Shown here in pieces: positions 17,699-28,197 of a DNA stretch of 64,000 nucleotides (position 1 is the first letter of the stretch; each line of letters starts with the position of its first letter). A program made the position numbers and the translations under genes. The stretch covers positions 496,001-560,000 of the forward strand of contig CAVOII010000010.1 of the NCBI GenBank assembly GCA_963696025.1, written 5' to 3'. The notes under the pieces are model-generated. The model did no database searches. It was not told the DNA's origin and saw only the letters and a program-made list of their open reading frames with translations. This DNA comes from JABCYV01 sp963696025 (GTDB lineage: Bacteria; Acidobacteriota; Terriglobia; Terriglobales; Acidobacteriaceae).

Positions 17699-19339
17699 CT
17701 ATTGTGTGGGCAGGTAAGGTACCGGGAAATTCACAAAATCCAGGACTATCGCGCTACCAGGGCCCGAGTTGGTGTTTTGGCTGGCATAATTGTTCAAGTT
17801 AAGCTTGGCAATCCAGTTTTGGTTTGCGTCAACCAGCAGACCGTAGCTTTTCTTGTCGAACACACTCGTGAAGGTAGTTATCGCATTGGGGTCGTTGCCA
17901 TTGATGAAAGCGAGCCCATCTGGAGTGGGTGGCAGAGCGCCATATCCGTAAACAATGAGCGCTGGGTCCGGTGGCCCCAGAGTAGTGCTGGAGGGCAAAG
18001 CCTCGACCATTATGCAGCTCCCGGATGCCTGACTGAACAACGCTATGTGGTCTTGGGATTGGGCACCAACTCCAACTCCGATTGCAACCATCGTCAGAGG
18101 GGCCGGAGGAGCGCTACACCCAAATATGATCGGCTGGGCAATGCTGTTCTGGGAGTTCCACGCGGTTACGGGAAAGGGATTTCCGCTTAGATTCACCAGA
18201 AACTGTGTCGTGCTGCTTTCATCCACGACGACTCCGATGTTAGTCACCAAGTCCATCGCTGTCGCGACTGGCGCGGAGATGCCTAAATTCGTGTTTGTGG
18301 CCACGGTGTTGTTCGCAAGATTAAGGACCTGGACTTCGCCGGAGAAGTTCGCATCCTGACCAAAAGTCGGACTAATGATAAATGGGCTGGCCGCATTGAG
18401 CGGGTTGAGGGAAAAGTTCAAGGCCGGAAAAGCGGGCGGCGCCAGAGGCAACGCGGTGAACTGACCGCTATTGATATCCATAGTGTAATAACCCTGAGCC
18501 GTACTGAGCAAAACCTGGCCGCTCGGGCCGATCACGACCGCGCAAATCATGCATGAAACGCCATTGAAAATCGCAGTTTTAGTTATTGGCGAATGGAAAG
18601 TATTGATGATCGTATTATTTGCCGTATCCTTTGGATCGTTGCTTGCGTCGATGATTTGCACATCGGCCGAACTATGACTAATTACTAGTATCTCCAAGTT
18701 ACTCTGGCTGGCGGCGGTGGCGCTGGGCACATACCCCGCCGGCATCGGGATGGAAGCGATAAGCGCCGAGGCAACTGGCAGAGGGCCAAACTGATCAGAA
18801 TCCAAATTCACTTCCTGAACGGTAAAGACGCCCTGCGAATTCCGAGTTCGCGATTGGGGTAGATATCCCGCATCGACTTCCGAGCCTTGAAATGGAACGA
18901 AGAGAATGCCGATTGTACTCGACTCATAGCCATTGGTGTTGACGATAAGTGAGGTGGCTCCTAGCACGGGGCCTAAGTTCGCGGTAACTATGCTTGTGCC
19001 GAGAGCCAGTCCCGTGGCCAGGCCAGTCGGATCTACGGAGACAAAGTTTGTGGTACTCGGGGCGGAAGAAGCGCTCCACGTCACACTCGAGGTGAGGTTC
19101 TGCGTGCTCCCATCTCCATATACGCCGGTCGCCTTGAGCTTGCGGGTACCTCCGAGGGCGACCAATGAACTGGTGGGTGAGATCGTGATGGACTCCAGAA
19201 CCAGCGGTGACTTGGTCGAGGAAGTTCCCCCTCCGCAGGCTTGCGAGAGCAAAAGTCCAGTGGCGCCCGCCGCAAACAACAAGATGTTCACCGACTTTCC
19301 GAACATGGACTGACCGCGTGCTCTTCCGAGCATCAGCAT
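17699..19339 (-). CDS. Lipoprotein with BIG2 Ig-like domain and propeller-like body
   Basis: A 546-residue lipoprotein. The start at 19339 is supported by AGGAGGAG seven bases upstream; the lipobox is LLSQAC followed by GGG. After it comes a bacterial Ig-like group 2 domain (LESITISPTSSLVALGGTRK, TSSVTWSASS, VDPTGLATGLALGTSIVTAN). The remaining ~400 residues form repeats such as VLLSTAQGYYTMDINSG and VQVLNLANNTVATNTNLG, suggesting a beta-propeller-like fold. Probably a surface protein; no enzyme motif seen. Confidence 0.7.
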   Translation of the reverse strand: MLMLGRARGQSMFGKSVNILLFAAGATGLLLSQACGGGTSSTKSPLVLESITISPTSSLVALGGTRKLKATGVYGDGSTQNLTSSVTWSASSAPSTTNFVSVDPTGLATGLALGTSIVTANLGPVLGATSLIVNTNGYESSTIGILFVPFQGSEVDAGYLPQSRTRNSQGVFTVQEVNLDSDQFGPLPVASALIASIPMPAGYVPSATAASQSNLEILVISHSSADVQIIDASNDPKDTANNTIINTFHSPITKTAIFNGVSCMICAVVIGPSGQVLLSTAQGYYTMDINSGQFTALPLAPPAFPALNFSLNPLNAASPFIISPTFGQDANFSGEVQVLNLANNTVATNTNLGISAPVATAMDLVTNIGVVVDESSTTQFLVNLSGNPFPVTAWNSQNSIAQPIIFGCSAPPAPLTMVAIGVGVGAQSQDHIALFSQASGSCIMVEALPSSTTLGPPDPALIVYGYGALPPTPDGLAFINGNDPNAITTFTSVFDKKSYGLLVDANQNWIAKLNLNNYASQNTNSGPGSAIVLDFVNFPVPYLPTQ

Positions 19340-19501
19340 TTAGCTACTCCTCCTGAAGTGCGATACTGGCTGTGGACTGCAAACCGCATCTCGGTGCGTC
19401 TATTACACGATGGACGGCAGCTGCTTAGAGAACGGCAATCTGGCTTTGGCAGCAACGAATGTCAAGGCCGATTCCAGACGCATTAAGGCCATCGCGTAGC
19501 C

Positions 19502-19687
19502 TCATATGAGGTCGTGAATTACGACGTAAGCACCCGCCCCGAGCAAAAACAGAGTTACGATAACTCCGAGAAGCCCGAGAATGTCGTCCTGCCACGATCC
19601 TGGCGCTTCTGGGACAGACGATTCGGCCACATGTTTGCTGCTTCGATCTTCCTGGGAGAGTCTGGGGACTTCAAACGTTGCGGACAT
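19502..19687 (-). CDS. Small single-span membrane protein, 61 aa
   Basis: ATG 19687 opens a hydrophilic N-terminal half (MSATFEVPRLSQEDRSSKHV) followed by one transmembrane helix (ILGLLGVIVTLFLLGAGAYV) near the C-terminus. GAAAGGTAA precedes the start. A longer frame upstream (to 20032) runs through the end of the neighbouring hydrolase gene and is not needed. Function unknown. Confidence 0.6.
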   Translation of the reverse strand: MSATFEVPRLSQEDRSSKHVAESSVPEAPGSWQDDILGLLGVIVTLFLLGAGAYVVIHDLI

Positions 19688-19749
19688 GCATTTACCTTTC
19701 GGTCCAGACTGGATTATCGGGATACTTACTCTGCAGGATGCTCGAACCG

Positions 19750-20937
19750 TCATCGCTGCGGTCCTTTCACCTGGGCGGCGGTTTCTTGCGTTTGCGAATC
19801 GTCCATGGCGCGATATTGCTGACTCGACCCCGGCTGAAGCTGTTCCTTGATCCAATCCAGCGCCGCGCCGCCCGAGTTTGCTTTCAAGAGCGCTTTTCCG
19901 TCGTCGTATCGAATCACCTTCGCGTTCGGGGGTGCGGCTGCTTCGATGTGCTGCTTGGCAACATTCGGCGTAACGGTTACGGTCATCACACTTTGCAGTC
20001 GTATTTTTTGCGTCTTCAATTGAGGAAGCCACTTAACCGGATCAAAAGCCGCGACGCGCGCCAAAAACTCGGGTTTCAAATAATCCGGACGCTCCTTCTC
20101 CGGAATACGGGTAGACAGTGCCATCCAGTTTGGCCAGTCTCCCCAGGGATCGAGAAGATCGATTGTCTTGATCCGGGGATCCACAGCTGCAGCCAGAATG
20201 GCAATAGTCGCGCAGGAACCATCTCCAAACATGCCGACGCGGCTCATATCAAAGTCGCCGCGCTCGACGAGGTAATTCAAAATCATCTGCACGTCATGTG
20301 CTGACATCACCAGCACGTCCGGCAGCTCACTCACAAACCACTTCTTCATCGGAACGTCGTGATAACGGTGGCCATCCAGACTGGCTACAAACCCGACTGC
20401 GGCGAAACCATTCTTAGTCAGGAATTTGCAGAGATTATCGTCTGCAAACCGTTCTGCGTCCGAGGGGTAGCTGTAAAGGTAGAGGATCACAGGAGGCTTC
20501 TGCACTCCTTTGGGTTTCATCACATACATGTAAATCGGATCGCCCGGTCGCCACTGGACTCGTATCAGCTCGCGCGTAAACGCCGGATTATAGTCGTCTA
20601 TCTCTCCGAGGATAGGTTCCTGGGGGATCAGTTTGCTGCCGGTGAGCGAAGGCGTACTCCAATCCTCGGTAAAGCTGACCGACCGATCGCTCCCCCTTCC
20701 TTGGTGATCATTCTTCTGGGTATTGGGGCTTGCAGCTGTCACCGAATCAGCCGTCGTGGCTGCGGCGGCGTTCGCTGGCGGAGTCTTGGATACATCAATT
20801 GCAGCCGCCGGTTTGGCCGGCTCTGGCACCGGAGTTCCCTGTGCCCAGACATTTTGTGATTCCACACATGACAGGCAAAGTAATAAGACTGGAAACGCAA
20901 ACAAAGCTATTTTTCTGGCCACCCACTGCTGTTGCAT
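19750..20937 (-). CDS. Exported alpha/beta-hydrolase-fold protein (dienelactone-hydrolase-like)
   Basis: A 395-residue protein with a signal peptide (IALFAFPVLLLCLSCVESQ) and an Ala/Thr-rich linker. The C-terminal ~270 residues look like an alpha/beta hydrolase: PPVILYLYSYPSDAERFAD, FAAVGFVASLDGHRYHD, a nucleophile-elbow-like strand MSRVGMFGDGSCATIAILAA, and DPRIKTIDLLDPWGDWPNW. The elbow reads D-G-S-C-A rather than G-x-S-x-G, so catalysis is uncertain. Substrate unknown. Confidence 0.6.
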   Translation of the reverse strand: MQQQWVARKIALFAFPVLLLCLSCVESQNVWAQGTPVPEPAKPAAAIDVSKTPPANAAAATTADSVTAASPNTQKNDHQGRGSDRSVSFTEDWSTPSLTGSKLIPQEPILGEIDDYNPAFTRELIRVQWRPGDPIYMYVMKPKGVQKPPVILYLYSYPSDAERFADDNLCKFLTKNGFAAVGFVASLDGHRYHDVPMKKWFVSELPDVLVMSAHDVQMILNYLVERGDFDMSRVGMFGDGSCATIAILAAAVDPRIKTIDLLDPWGDWPNWMALSTRIPEKERPDYLKPEFLARVAAFDPVKWLPQLKTQKIRLQSVMTVTVTPNVAKQHIEAAAPPNAKVIRYDDGKALLKANSGGAALDWIKEQLQPGSSQQYRAMDDSQTQETAAQVKGPQR

Positions 20938-21012
20938 TGAAACCCTCTCGGTTCAGTAATCGATATCGAAACCCTGATGAATTGAAATTTTAAAATGAGA
21001 AGCTGGAAAATT

Positions 21013-21050
21013 GAGGCAGACTGCTCAGGTAGCCAGCCTGCCTCGTTTTT
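21013..21050. terminator. Hairpin terminator between minus-strand genes
   Basis: GAGGCAG and CTGCCTC arms flank an 18-base loop. A T5 run follows on the plus strand and AATTTT on the minus strand. It sits 24 bp after the stop of the 627-residue secreted protein gene and probably ends that minus-strand transcript. Confidence 0.6.
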
Positions 21051-21073
21051 GTTCTCTACTGCTTAGGTTTTGC

Positions 21074-22957
21074 TTACTCTTTTACAGGGCAAGCGCCGCC
21101 GTCGTCGTTGAACTGTTTGCAGTTGAGAATGTTCGGTGGGGCGCCGGCGTTGGGACCGATAATTTCGCCTCCCATATCGCCACCGGCTTCTGCACCGCCG
21201 CCCAGAGTCTGACCAAATGGGCCGGTCACCACGGCTCCGTTGTTACCCACAATGGTTGACTGGGTGAAGTGCGAACGGTAAACGTCCATGGCGTCCGTGG
21301 CTGTGCCATTGCATGGCGCAGCCAGGGTCGGGCAGGCCTGGAACGGAACGAAGTCAGGACTGATATGGTTGATATCGTTCTGCTCAGCCTGCACTACTTG
21401 TTGGACATCAGCGAAGTGGGCGTCGGTGGGATCTGCAACTATGCGCAGCAGCGACCACGAAGTATAGGTGCCGTTACGCAGTGAGGTGAACGATGCGCCC
21501 GGGGCGACTGAGCAAGGAACTGTGCAAGTTGGCAGTTCCTGGTTCGCGACCGGCCCACCATTGAGAAGGTCTGGATCCACGCCATCAAGGGTGAGATAGG
21601 CATAGTTGGGGCTGGCGGCAATCTTAGAGACGTTGCCAAAGCTGAAGAAGGTATAACCGATCGTGTCAGCGTTGGGGAAGACGGCATTCTTGACCATATC
21701 GCCTGTGCCCACTGTGCCCCGACGCCTGCCCACGCCGCAGGCGATATTGAGCGGGTTGTCGCCCGCCACTTGCGGATCGACGCCCGTTTCCTGCGAAATG
21801 GTGGCGAAGTCTTCAGTTCGGATTAGGGTGAACTCGAAGGTGTTGTAAGTTCCGGAAAGGGGTTCACGCTTGGCAACGGTGATCGGAAATGCGACGTTGG
21901 CGCTGGGTGTGAGAGCCGTTGTTTTACCATCGCAGAACGCACCATTATCGCCCACGCCGTCCCAGAGCGAGCCGATAGGGCTGTCTTCGTCAGGAAGGGG
22001 GGTGTGCGAAACGACGTTGAGGTATTTCCCCGGCGTGCCCAGGCCAGCGGCATTCGTCCGGTTCTCAATGATAATGATCGGCGCGGCGCCAACGGCGAGA
22101 GTCGTATACTTCCGCACCTGTACGACGGGTACTGCGAGCGGGTCGTTGCCGTGGATGCTGAAGGCAACAGGGTGAGCCACAGCACCGCTGTAAGAGCTCT
22201 GGATCGCGCACCCAACTTTGAGCGCGACGGGAGCACTGCAGGGAGCGGCAGGGTTACCGTAGCCTAACTTAGAGCGGGTTGTGTTGACAGGGTAGCCGAG
22301 AACGCGCGCAGAGCCGAACGCCGCATCTTCCGGACGAATGTCCGTCAGACCAGCGTTGACGTTGGCACCGACGCCGCCCGGCGTAAGCGCCGTGTAAACG
22401 GCTGCCGGCAGAACCACATCATTGCCCCACAGAGTGGCTGAGATCAGCTGATCTCCAGCCGTGGTGCCGGCCGCGGTGGCTGGATCGAGAGTCAACTCAA
22501 CGCCATTCTTGCAAGCGTCATCTCCGCCGACAACGTCGCAGTCGCCGCCGTAAGCTGCGAAAAAAGCACGGTTGCCGACAATGGAATCAACCGACGCGTC
22601 GGTCCAGACATCGGTTATGACACCTGCAGCGGTTTGGACCCACACGACCCAGACAGTGCCAGGCTCTGGGACAATGGCAGCATTTCGAGGGTCAACTAGA
22701 GTAACGCCCGGGGCGGCGTTCTTGTCCGGGTTCGCACCCGTCCAGTGACCCGCGCAGGGGTTGTTGCCGGATGTGCACGCGGTGCCTCCCGCCTTCGGGA
22801 GCGCTATGTCATTGTAAACAGCGTATCCGGTTGCCTGAAATTGCGCCGAAGAACCAGCGCCAACGAAGTGCACAACCGCTGCAGCGTTGGCAGCCGGTAC
22901 GAAGGCTACGGTCGCGGCCAAAACCAGCGTCGCGAAGAGATACTTAGCTTGAGTCAT
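21074..22957 (-). CDS. Secreted protein, distantly PstS/phosphate-binding-like
   Basis: About 627 residues. ATG 22957 is chosen for the AAGGAG eight bases upstream and the signal peptide (YLFATLVLAATVAFVPAANA). The mature start HFVGAGSSAQFQATGYAVYN recalls the GAGAS-type beginning of phosphate-binding proteins. Later segments, LTDIRPEDAAFGSARVLG, REPLSGTYNTFEF and TIGYTFFSFGNVSKIA, resemble the ligand-binding and hinge blocks of PstS-like proteins. The protein is far longer than PstS and has many Cys pairs. Assignment is tentative; ligand unknown. Confidence 0.5.
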   Translation of the reverse strand: MTQAKYLFATLVLAATVAFVPAANAAAVVHFVGAGSSAQFQATGYAVYNDIALPKAGGTACTSGNNPCAGHWTGANPDKNAAPGVTLVDPRNAAIVPEPGTVWVVWVQTAAGVITDVWTDASVDSIVGNRAFFAAYGGDCDVVGGDDACKNGVELTLDPATAAGTTAGDQLISATLWGNDVVLPAAVYTALTPGGVGANVNAGLTDIRPEDAAFGSARVLGYPVNTTRSKLGYGNPAAPCSAPVALKVGCAIQSSYSGAVAHPVAFSIHGNDPLAVPVVQVRKYTTLAVGAAPIIIIENRTNAAGLGTPGKYLNVVSHTPLPDEDSPIGSLWDGVGDNGAFCDGKTTALTPSANVAFPITVAKREPLSGTYNTFEFTLIRTEDFATISQETGVDPQVAGDNPLNIACGVGRRRGTVGTGDMVKNAVFPNADTIGYTFFSFGNVSKIAASPNYAYLTLDGVDPDLLNGGPVANQELPTCTVPCSVAPGASFTSLRNGTYTSWSLLRIVADPTDAHFADVQQVVQAEQNDINHISPDFVPFQACPTLAAPCNGTATDAMDVYRSHFTQSTIVGNNGAVVTGPFGQTLGGGAEAGGDMGGEIIGPNAGAPPNILNCKQFNDDGGACPVKE

Positions 22958-23457
22958 TTGCAACTCTCCTTATTTTGAAATTCTTGATAACGGTTGTGGG
23001 GGGACACCCCGTTGAGGCCTCTACAGTTACTTCACTCTGCAAGCCAGTACGTGCGTAATTGTCCGGCCGATCCCGTCTCTAATTCGCTTGAATTGGTTTT
23101 TAATGTCAGGGTTTCTGATCCGGCGATCCGGCAATGACAATGACGAAGAAATCCCGTCGTCAACAGAACTATGCAGGAACACTATTACGAAAGAATGACG
23201 CCATCGTTAAAGGCCCGTGAATTTTCGACGGCAGATTGTTGAAATCGCATCCTTCAATTTGTAATCGGAAATTAACCTTACTGTCATCGCCCCGTAACGT
23301 TTGCCATGTAACTATTCCGCTTTCTTTAACTTTCATTAACTCTCGCCGCAGAGCCATTAGCTGATCGCGACTGGAAATCTGGCATCACCCCTTCTGCCTT
23401 ACCCGGGATGGTGATGTCTCCGGATGCTAATTCTGCCTCCGAGGAGGAAGGTTTTTT
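22958..23457. promoter_or_regulatory. 500-bp divergent intergenic region with Pho-box-like repeat
   Basis: Lies between the PstS-like gene (minus) and the TonB receptor (plus). At 23326-23341 TTAACT repeats directly with 10-bp spacing, a pattern typical of PhoB-family operators; a related ATTAACC occurs near 23272. GAGGAGGAAGG before 23458 is the receptor's ribosome-binding site. No gene is convincing here. The identity of any bound regulator is inference. Confidence 0.35.
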
Positions 23458-26400
23458 GTGAGATTGATGCGGAGCTGGTGTTGCATTTTGTCCGTACTGG
23501 TGTGTGGAGCGGGAAGCGGTTTAGGGCAAGATGCGGGCGCCCCCGCGGCGCCACCAGCCACGGCTGCCGCGCAAGATGCAGCTTCGGCGCAAGCCAAGGG
23601 AGCCATTACCGGCACGATCAATGATCAGGCTGGCGCCGGGGTGGCTGGAGCCACGGTCACGGTCACTAATAGCAATGGTGTGAGTCAGACTGTGAATGCC
23701 GATGACCAAGGCCAGTACGCCGCAACAGACTTGCCTGCGGGTTCGTACAAAGTTTCGATTGTGGCGCGGGGAGCGAAAATCTTTGAGGCAACCCTCGCCT
23801 TGAGCCCAGGGCAAGTACTTACCCTGAGCGTTGCGGGTGCGCCAGTAGCGCAAACGGGCGCCGCCCCAACTCCTCCGCCCGCGCCGAACGGTACGGCTCC
23901 GCCGCCTTCGCCTGCACCTGCGCCCTCCGGGGCGCCTGCCGCTCAACCAGCTCCTGCTGCCCCATCAACAGTCACCGCGTCGGGAACTGGACAAGGATCC
24001 ATCGGCGGATCCGTAAACGACCAAACCGGCGCGGTAGTTGTGGGCGTCGAGGTAAAGGTCAGCAACGCGACCGGACTTTCTCAGACTGCGGTAACAGGTC
24101 CGCAGGGCACCTATTCGATCAAGGGGTTACCTGCGGGCACTTATAACCTGACGGCGACGGCGCCAGGGTTTAAGGTTTACAGGGCCGACAATATCTCGCT
24201 CGCCGCCGGGCAGGATCTACCCCTCGATGTTGGCTTAGAACCGGCAGGATTAACCACCGAAGTGAACGTGGAAGGCTCCAAGGTGGCCAATGTAGAATCA
24301 GAAAACGCCGAGGTCTCCGGCACTATCACGCAAAAAGAAGTCGTAAAACTTCAGTTGAACGGCCGCAATTTTACGCAGCTCATCACTTTGACCCCAGGCG
24401 TAAGCAATCAAACCGGACAGGATGAAGCCAAGGTTGGTGTAACTGGCAGCGTGAAGTACAGCGTCAATGGCGGACGCGTGGAGTACAACACCTTCGAGGT
24501 GGATGGCAGCGATGTTCTGAACGCGGGTTTGAATGCCGCCGAGAGCACGCTGGTGGTTTATCCCAGCCTGGATGCCATTCAAGAGGTCAAGGTGTTGACT
24601 TCCAACTACGGGGCGCAATATGGACGAACTGCCTCGGGCACCGTCCTGGTGAACACCAAGAGCGGCACCAATCAGTGGCATGGCGACGTCTATGAATTCT
24701 TACGCAACGAGGACTTCAACGCGCGCAACTATTTCGACCAGACAAAGAGTGCCCCGCTTTACCGGAGGAACGATTTTGGTTTTACCCTAGGCGGACCGGT
24801 CTCCATCCCCGGCGTCTTCAATGTCAAGAAGGACAAAACGTTCGTGTTTTGGTCGGAAGAGTTCCGCATCGAAAATTCTCCCAGCGATCTGGAACCAAAC
24901 TTCAACCACGCTGTACCTACACTAGCGGAGCGGCAGGGAAACTTCAGTGACGTATGTCCCAATCCTTTTGATCCGCTCGACGCGAAGCATCTGATTCAAA
25001 CGGGAAGCGGCCCCGCCTTTCCCGTGTCCCTATGGCCTGACTGTCCAGGAAACAGTAATGGCGCTCCAGCTGGCGCCCGATTCATGCTGAACGCTAGCGG
25101 CGCGAACAATAGTGGCGCGAAGAATACGCTCATCAATGGCAGGGCTAACGGCATTCTAACGAATCTCGATCCCGCTTCCTTAGCGATCTTGAATCAGAAT
25201 CTCATCCCTTTACCGAACTCGTATACGGGCTGTAACTCCAGCCTGGTGGGGCAAGTCGACCACACCACTGGCCAACTCATCATGCCGTGCTACGATGCCG
25301 TCATTTCCGAACCCACCTACTGGCGGGAGGAGTTGTTCCGGGTCGATCAAAATTTCACTTCCAAGCTGCGTGCCAGTTTTCGCTATATTCATGACTCCTG
25401 GGACACGACCACGCCCACGCCCGAGTGGGGCACAGTGAAAAACACATTTCCTACGGTGCAGAATCGTTTTGTGGGGCCCGGAATCAGCCTGGTGGCCCAC
25501 CTCACACACACCATTTCGCCCTCGCTGCTGAACGAGTTCGTGGCCAGCTACAGTGACTCTCACATCACTCTGGCCAATAAGAATGGCCCCGGCGGAGCAA
25601 ATTTCCAGCGTCCTGCTGCCTTGCAGTGTTCGCCCACCGATCTTGTTAACTGCAATTTTGGATACATCTTCAATAACGGTTTCGGCGGCAAAGCACCTGG
25701 GGTTTCGGTCCTGGGTGACAACCAGGCGTACGGAGGAGCGGGATTCACGGTCGATCCTTCTTATATGCCCTGGGAGCACACCAGTCCCATTTACAGCTTT
25801 CGCGATGACATAACCAAAGTTGTGGGAAAACACACGCTCCAGTTCGGCGTGCAATACGTAATCGCCCAGAAGAATGAAATCAACGGGGCCGTGGGAGCGG
25901 CTAGCGGCGATACCCAGGGATTATTGACTTTCAGCAACACCAATGCGGGTCTGTTTAATTTGGGGAATGCCTTCGCTAATTTTCTCGCGAAGATAACCAA
26001 CGTCACCGGGGCCACGGTAAATAACATCGAGAGCTATACTCAAGACAGCACCCAGCTCAAATACTACAACCACTACCAGATTGGCGAGCCCTATTTTCAG
26101 GATGACTGGCGGGTAAATTCGCGTTTGACGCTGAATCTCGGTTTGCGGGTAAGTTTCTTTGGCACCTACCACGAAAAGTACTTGCGAGCATATAACTGGG
26201 ATCCCTCGCAATACAGCCTTACACTGGCGAGCCAGCTGCGGGTTGACCCGATCACCGGTCAACTCGATGACGGCAGCAGATCATCGCGGCCCATTCCGCT
26301 GAATTTGACCAGCCTTGATCCGCGCATTACCAACGGTTTGGTGCTTTGTGGTGTGAACGGTGTGCCCGCTGGCTGCATGAAGAATCATCTGTTCAATCCC

Positions 26401-27981
26401 GCGCCCAGAATCGGCTTTGCCTGGGATCCGCAGGGCAACGGAAAAACTTCGATTCGCGCTGGCTACGGAATTTTCTTCGAACATGGAACTGGGCAAGAGG
26501 CAAATACCGGATCTTTAGAAGGGAGCGCCCCAAATGTACTCAGCATCACCCAACCTTTTCCGCCCAGCTTCCCCTGTATTGGCTTCGCCGCTGCGGCGGA
26601 CGCGGGCAGTGAGTGCGGGACTACGCCTTTGGGCCTGAGCCTGATGCCGGGCGCTTTCCCGATCAACGTTACCGCCATTCCCACGAAGGCCCAATGGCCC
26701 TACTCCCAGCAGTGGAGCTTCAGCGTGCAACGCGACCTGCCCAGCAATTTTGTCACGAGCTTTGCCTATGTGGGCAGCAAAGGGACCCATCTGACAGTCG
26801 ACCGTCAACTCAATCAGTTGCACCCAGTGACCGCGGGGAAAAATCCTTTTGCGCTGAACGAGCCGCTTATTCCGGGAACGGACTGTAGCACCGGCGGCGC
26901 TTTCGGCTTATCCAACGGCACAATCGTAAGTGCCCAGAATCCTGCCTTTATCAATCTGCAGACGGCTTGCGCTGGGGTGAGGCCCACCACCGGCACGCCT
27001 TTCAATGTGAATACAGTTCGGCCTTTCATCGGTTTAGCTCAGATTTTTTCGCTGCAAAACGGCGCTGATTCCTCCTATCATGCCTTCCAGACCACGCTTC
27101 GCCGGACCGCCGGACCACTGACCGCCGGCGTGGCCTATTCCTACAGTCATTCCATTGACGACTCCTCCGATCGCTCCGACACAACTTTTGTGAACTCTTA
27201 CGACCTGCGCTCGAACCGGGCCAGCTCCAATTTTGACCAGAGACATCTGCTGAACATCAGCTACGTCTATCAGCTTCAGGGGCTGACCAAGTACATAAGG
27301 AACTTTTGGGCTCACGTCGACGACAAACCCGATGAGAACGGGAGCTACCCGCCTGTCACTCCGTTGCCGAACGAGAAACTCACTTACGCCAGCCGTGCGC
27401 TCTGGGAGGGATGGGAAATATCGGGAATCACTACCTTCCAATCGGGAACGCCGTTCAGCGTGGTCAACAATGGTGGAAGTTCCGGAATAGGCGTTCCGGA
27501 TAACGCTGGCGTCGCCAATAACGTGGGTCTCGGTTCTTATCCGGACTTGGCGAGCAATCCCGCTCCTGCAGCGCTGAAAAAAAACCCTGGTAGCTTCGGT
27601 CCGCTTCTTTTGAATCCCAACCTTTTTGTCGCGCCCCGGGGGCTCACCTTTGGAAACGCCGGGCGCAATTTCCTCAACAATCCGCATCGCATAAACTTCG
27701 ACATGGCGCTGGCAAAACATTTCCCGGTTCACGGCGAGCGAAGTCAGCTTGAGTTCCGGGCAGAAGCCTTCAACATCTTCAATCATACCCAGTTCCGCAT
27801 CTACAACCCCGATTTAGGTAACACCGGCAGCAATACGATCAGTTGCTACGGCGGACCGAATTATTCCGCCGGCTTCTTCCAGCCAGGCGGTATCGATTGC
27901 CTTACCGGCAACTCCTTTTTGCATCCCGTCGACGCGCATCGTCCACGCACCCTGCAGTTGGCTCTGAAGCTCAGCTTCTAG
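23458..27981 (+). CDS. TonB-dependent receptor (Oar-like) with two carboxypeptidase-regulatory-like domains
   Basis: A 1507-residue outer-membrane protein. GTG 23458 follows GAGGAGGAAGG. After the signal peptide come two carboxypeptidase-regulatory-like domains separated by a Pro/Ala linker (GAITGTINDQAGAGVAGATV ... DLPAGSYKVSIV; GSIGGSVNDQTGAVVVGVEV ... GLPAGTYNLTATAPGF). A plug-like region follows (LQLNGRNFTQLITLTPGVSN, NTFEVDGSDVLNAG, ASGTVLVNTKSGTNQWHGDV), then a long barrel ending LQLALKLSF with a terminal Phe. This architecture is the acidobacterial/myxobacterial Oar type, thought to import large substrates or act in adhesion. Substrate unknown. Confidence 0.9.
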   Translation: MRLMRSWCCILSVLVCGAGSGLGQDAGAPAAPPATAAAQDAASAQAKGAITGTINDQAGAGVAGATVTVTNSNGVSQTVNADDQGQYAATDLPAGSYKVSIVARGAKIFEATLALSPGQVLTLSVAGAPVAQTGAAPTPPPAPNGTAPPPSPAPAPSGAPAAQPAPAAPSTVTASGTGQGSIGGSVNDQTGAVVVGVEVKVSNATGLSQTAVTGPQGTYSIKGLPAGTYNLTATAPGFKVYRADNISLAAGQDLPLDVGLEPAGLTTEVNVEGSKVANVESENAEVSGTITQKEVVKLQLNGRNFTQLITLTPGVSNQTGQDEAKVGVTGSVKYSVNGGRVEYNTFEVDGSDVLNAGLNAAESTLVVYPSLDAIQEVKVLTSNYGAQYGRTASGTVLVNTKSGTNQWHGDVYEFLRNEDFNARNYFDQTKSAPLYRRNDFGFTLGGPVSIPGVFNVKKDKTFVFWSEEFRIENSPSDLEPNFNHAVPTLAERQGNFSDVCPNPFDPLDAKHLIQTGSGPAFPVSLWPDCPGNSNGAPAGARFMLNASGANNSGAKNTLINGRANGILTNLDPASLAILNQNLIPLPNSYTGCNSSLVGQVDHTTGQLIMPCYDAVISEPTYWREELFRVDQNFTSKLRASFRYIHDSWDTTTPTPEWGTVKNTFPTVQNRFVGPGISLVAHLTHTISPSLLNEFVASYSDSHITLANKNGPGGANFQRPAALQCSPTDLVNCNFGYIFNNGFGGKAPGVSVLGDNQAYGGAGFTVDPSYMPWEHTSPIYSFRDDITKVVGKHTLQFGVQYVIAQKNEINGAVGAASGDTQGLLTFSNTNAGLFNLGNAFANFLAKITNVTGATVNNIESYTQDSTQLKYYNHYQIGEPYFQDDWRVNSRLTLNLGLRVSFFGTYHEKYLRAYNWDPSQYSLTLASQLRVDPITGQLDDGSRSSRPIPLNLTSLDPRITNGLVLCGVNGVPAGCMKNHLFNPAPRIGFAWDPQGNGKTSIRAGYGIFFEHGTGQEANTGSLEGSAPNVLSITQPFPPSFPCIGFAAAADAGSECGTTPLGLSLMPGAFPINVTAIPTKAQWPYSQQWSFSVQRDLPSNFVTSFAYVGSKGTHLTVDRQLNQLHPVTAGKNPFALNEPLIPGTDCSTGGAFGLSNGTIVSAQNPAFINLQTACAGVRPTTGTPFNVNTVRPFIGLAQIFSLQNGADSSYHAFQTTLRRTAGPLTAGVAYSYSHSIDDSSDRSDTTFVNSYDLRSNRASSNFDQRHLLNISYVYQLQGLTKYIRNFWAHVDDKPDENGSYPPVTPLPNEKLTYASRALWEGWEISGITTFQSGTPFSVVNNGGSSGIGVPDNAGVANNVGLGSYPDLASNPAPAALKKNPGSFGPLLLNPNLFVAPRGLTFGNAGRNFLNNPHRINFDMALAKHFPVHGERSQLEFRAEAFNIFNHTQFRIYNPDLGNTGSNTISCYGGPNYSAGFFQPGGIDCLTGNSFLHPVDAHRPRTLQLALKLSF

Positions 27982-28197
27982 ACTCGCGATACGACTTATC
28001 ATCGCGCATGTTCTGATCGGATCTCCGGGGATGCGCAGAACTGTCGAGCAACCCACCGAGGAAAATCACGTTCAGCGAAGATGACGGAATGATTAAACTT
28101 GCATGCAGGCTGCCTGTTTCTCAACGGGGCGGAATTGGAGCTCGATTACTGGGAGCCGTTAGTGGAGTCGAACCGCGACCTGGCGACGGGTCTTGGC

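Noticed and set aside
24298..27786. Several antisense ORFs over the TonB receptor, up to 250 codons
   Set aside because: They have no recognisable motifs and are expected shadows in GC-rich coding DNA.
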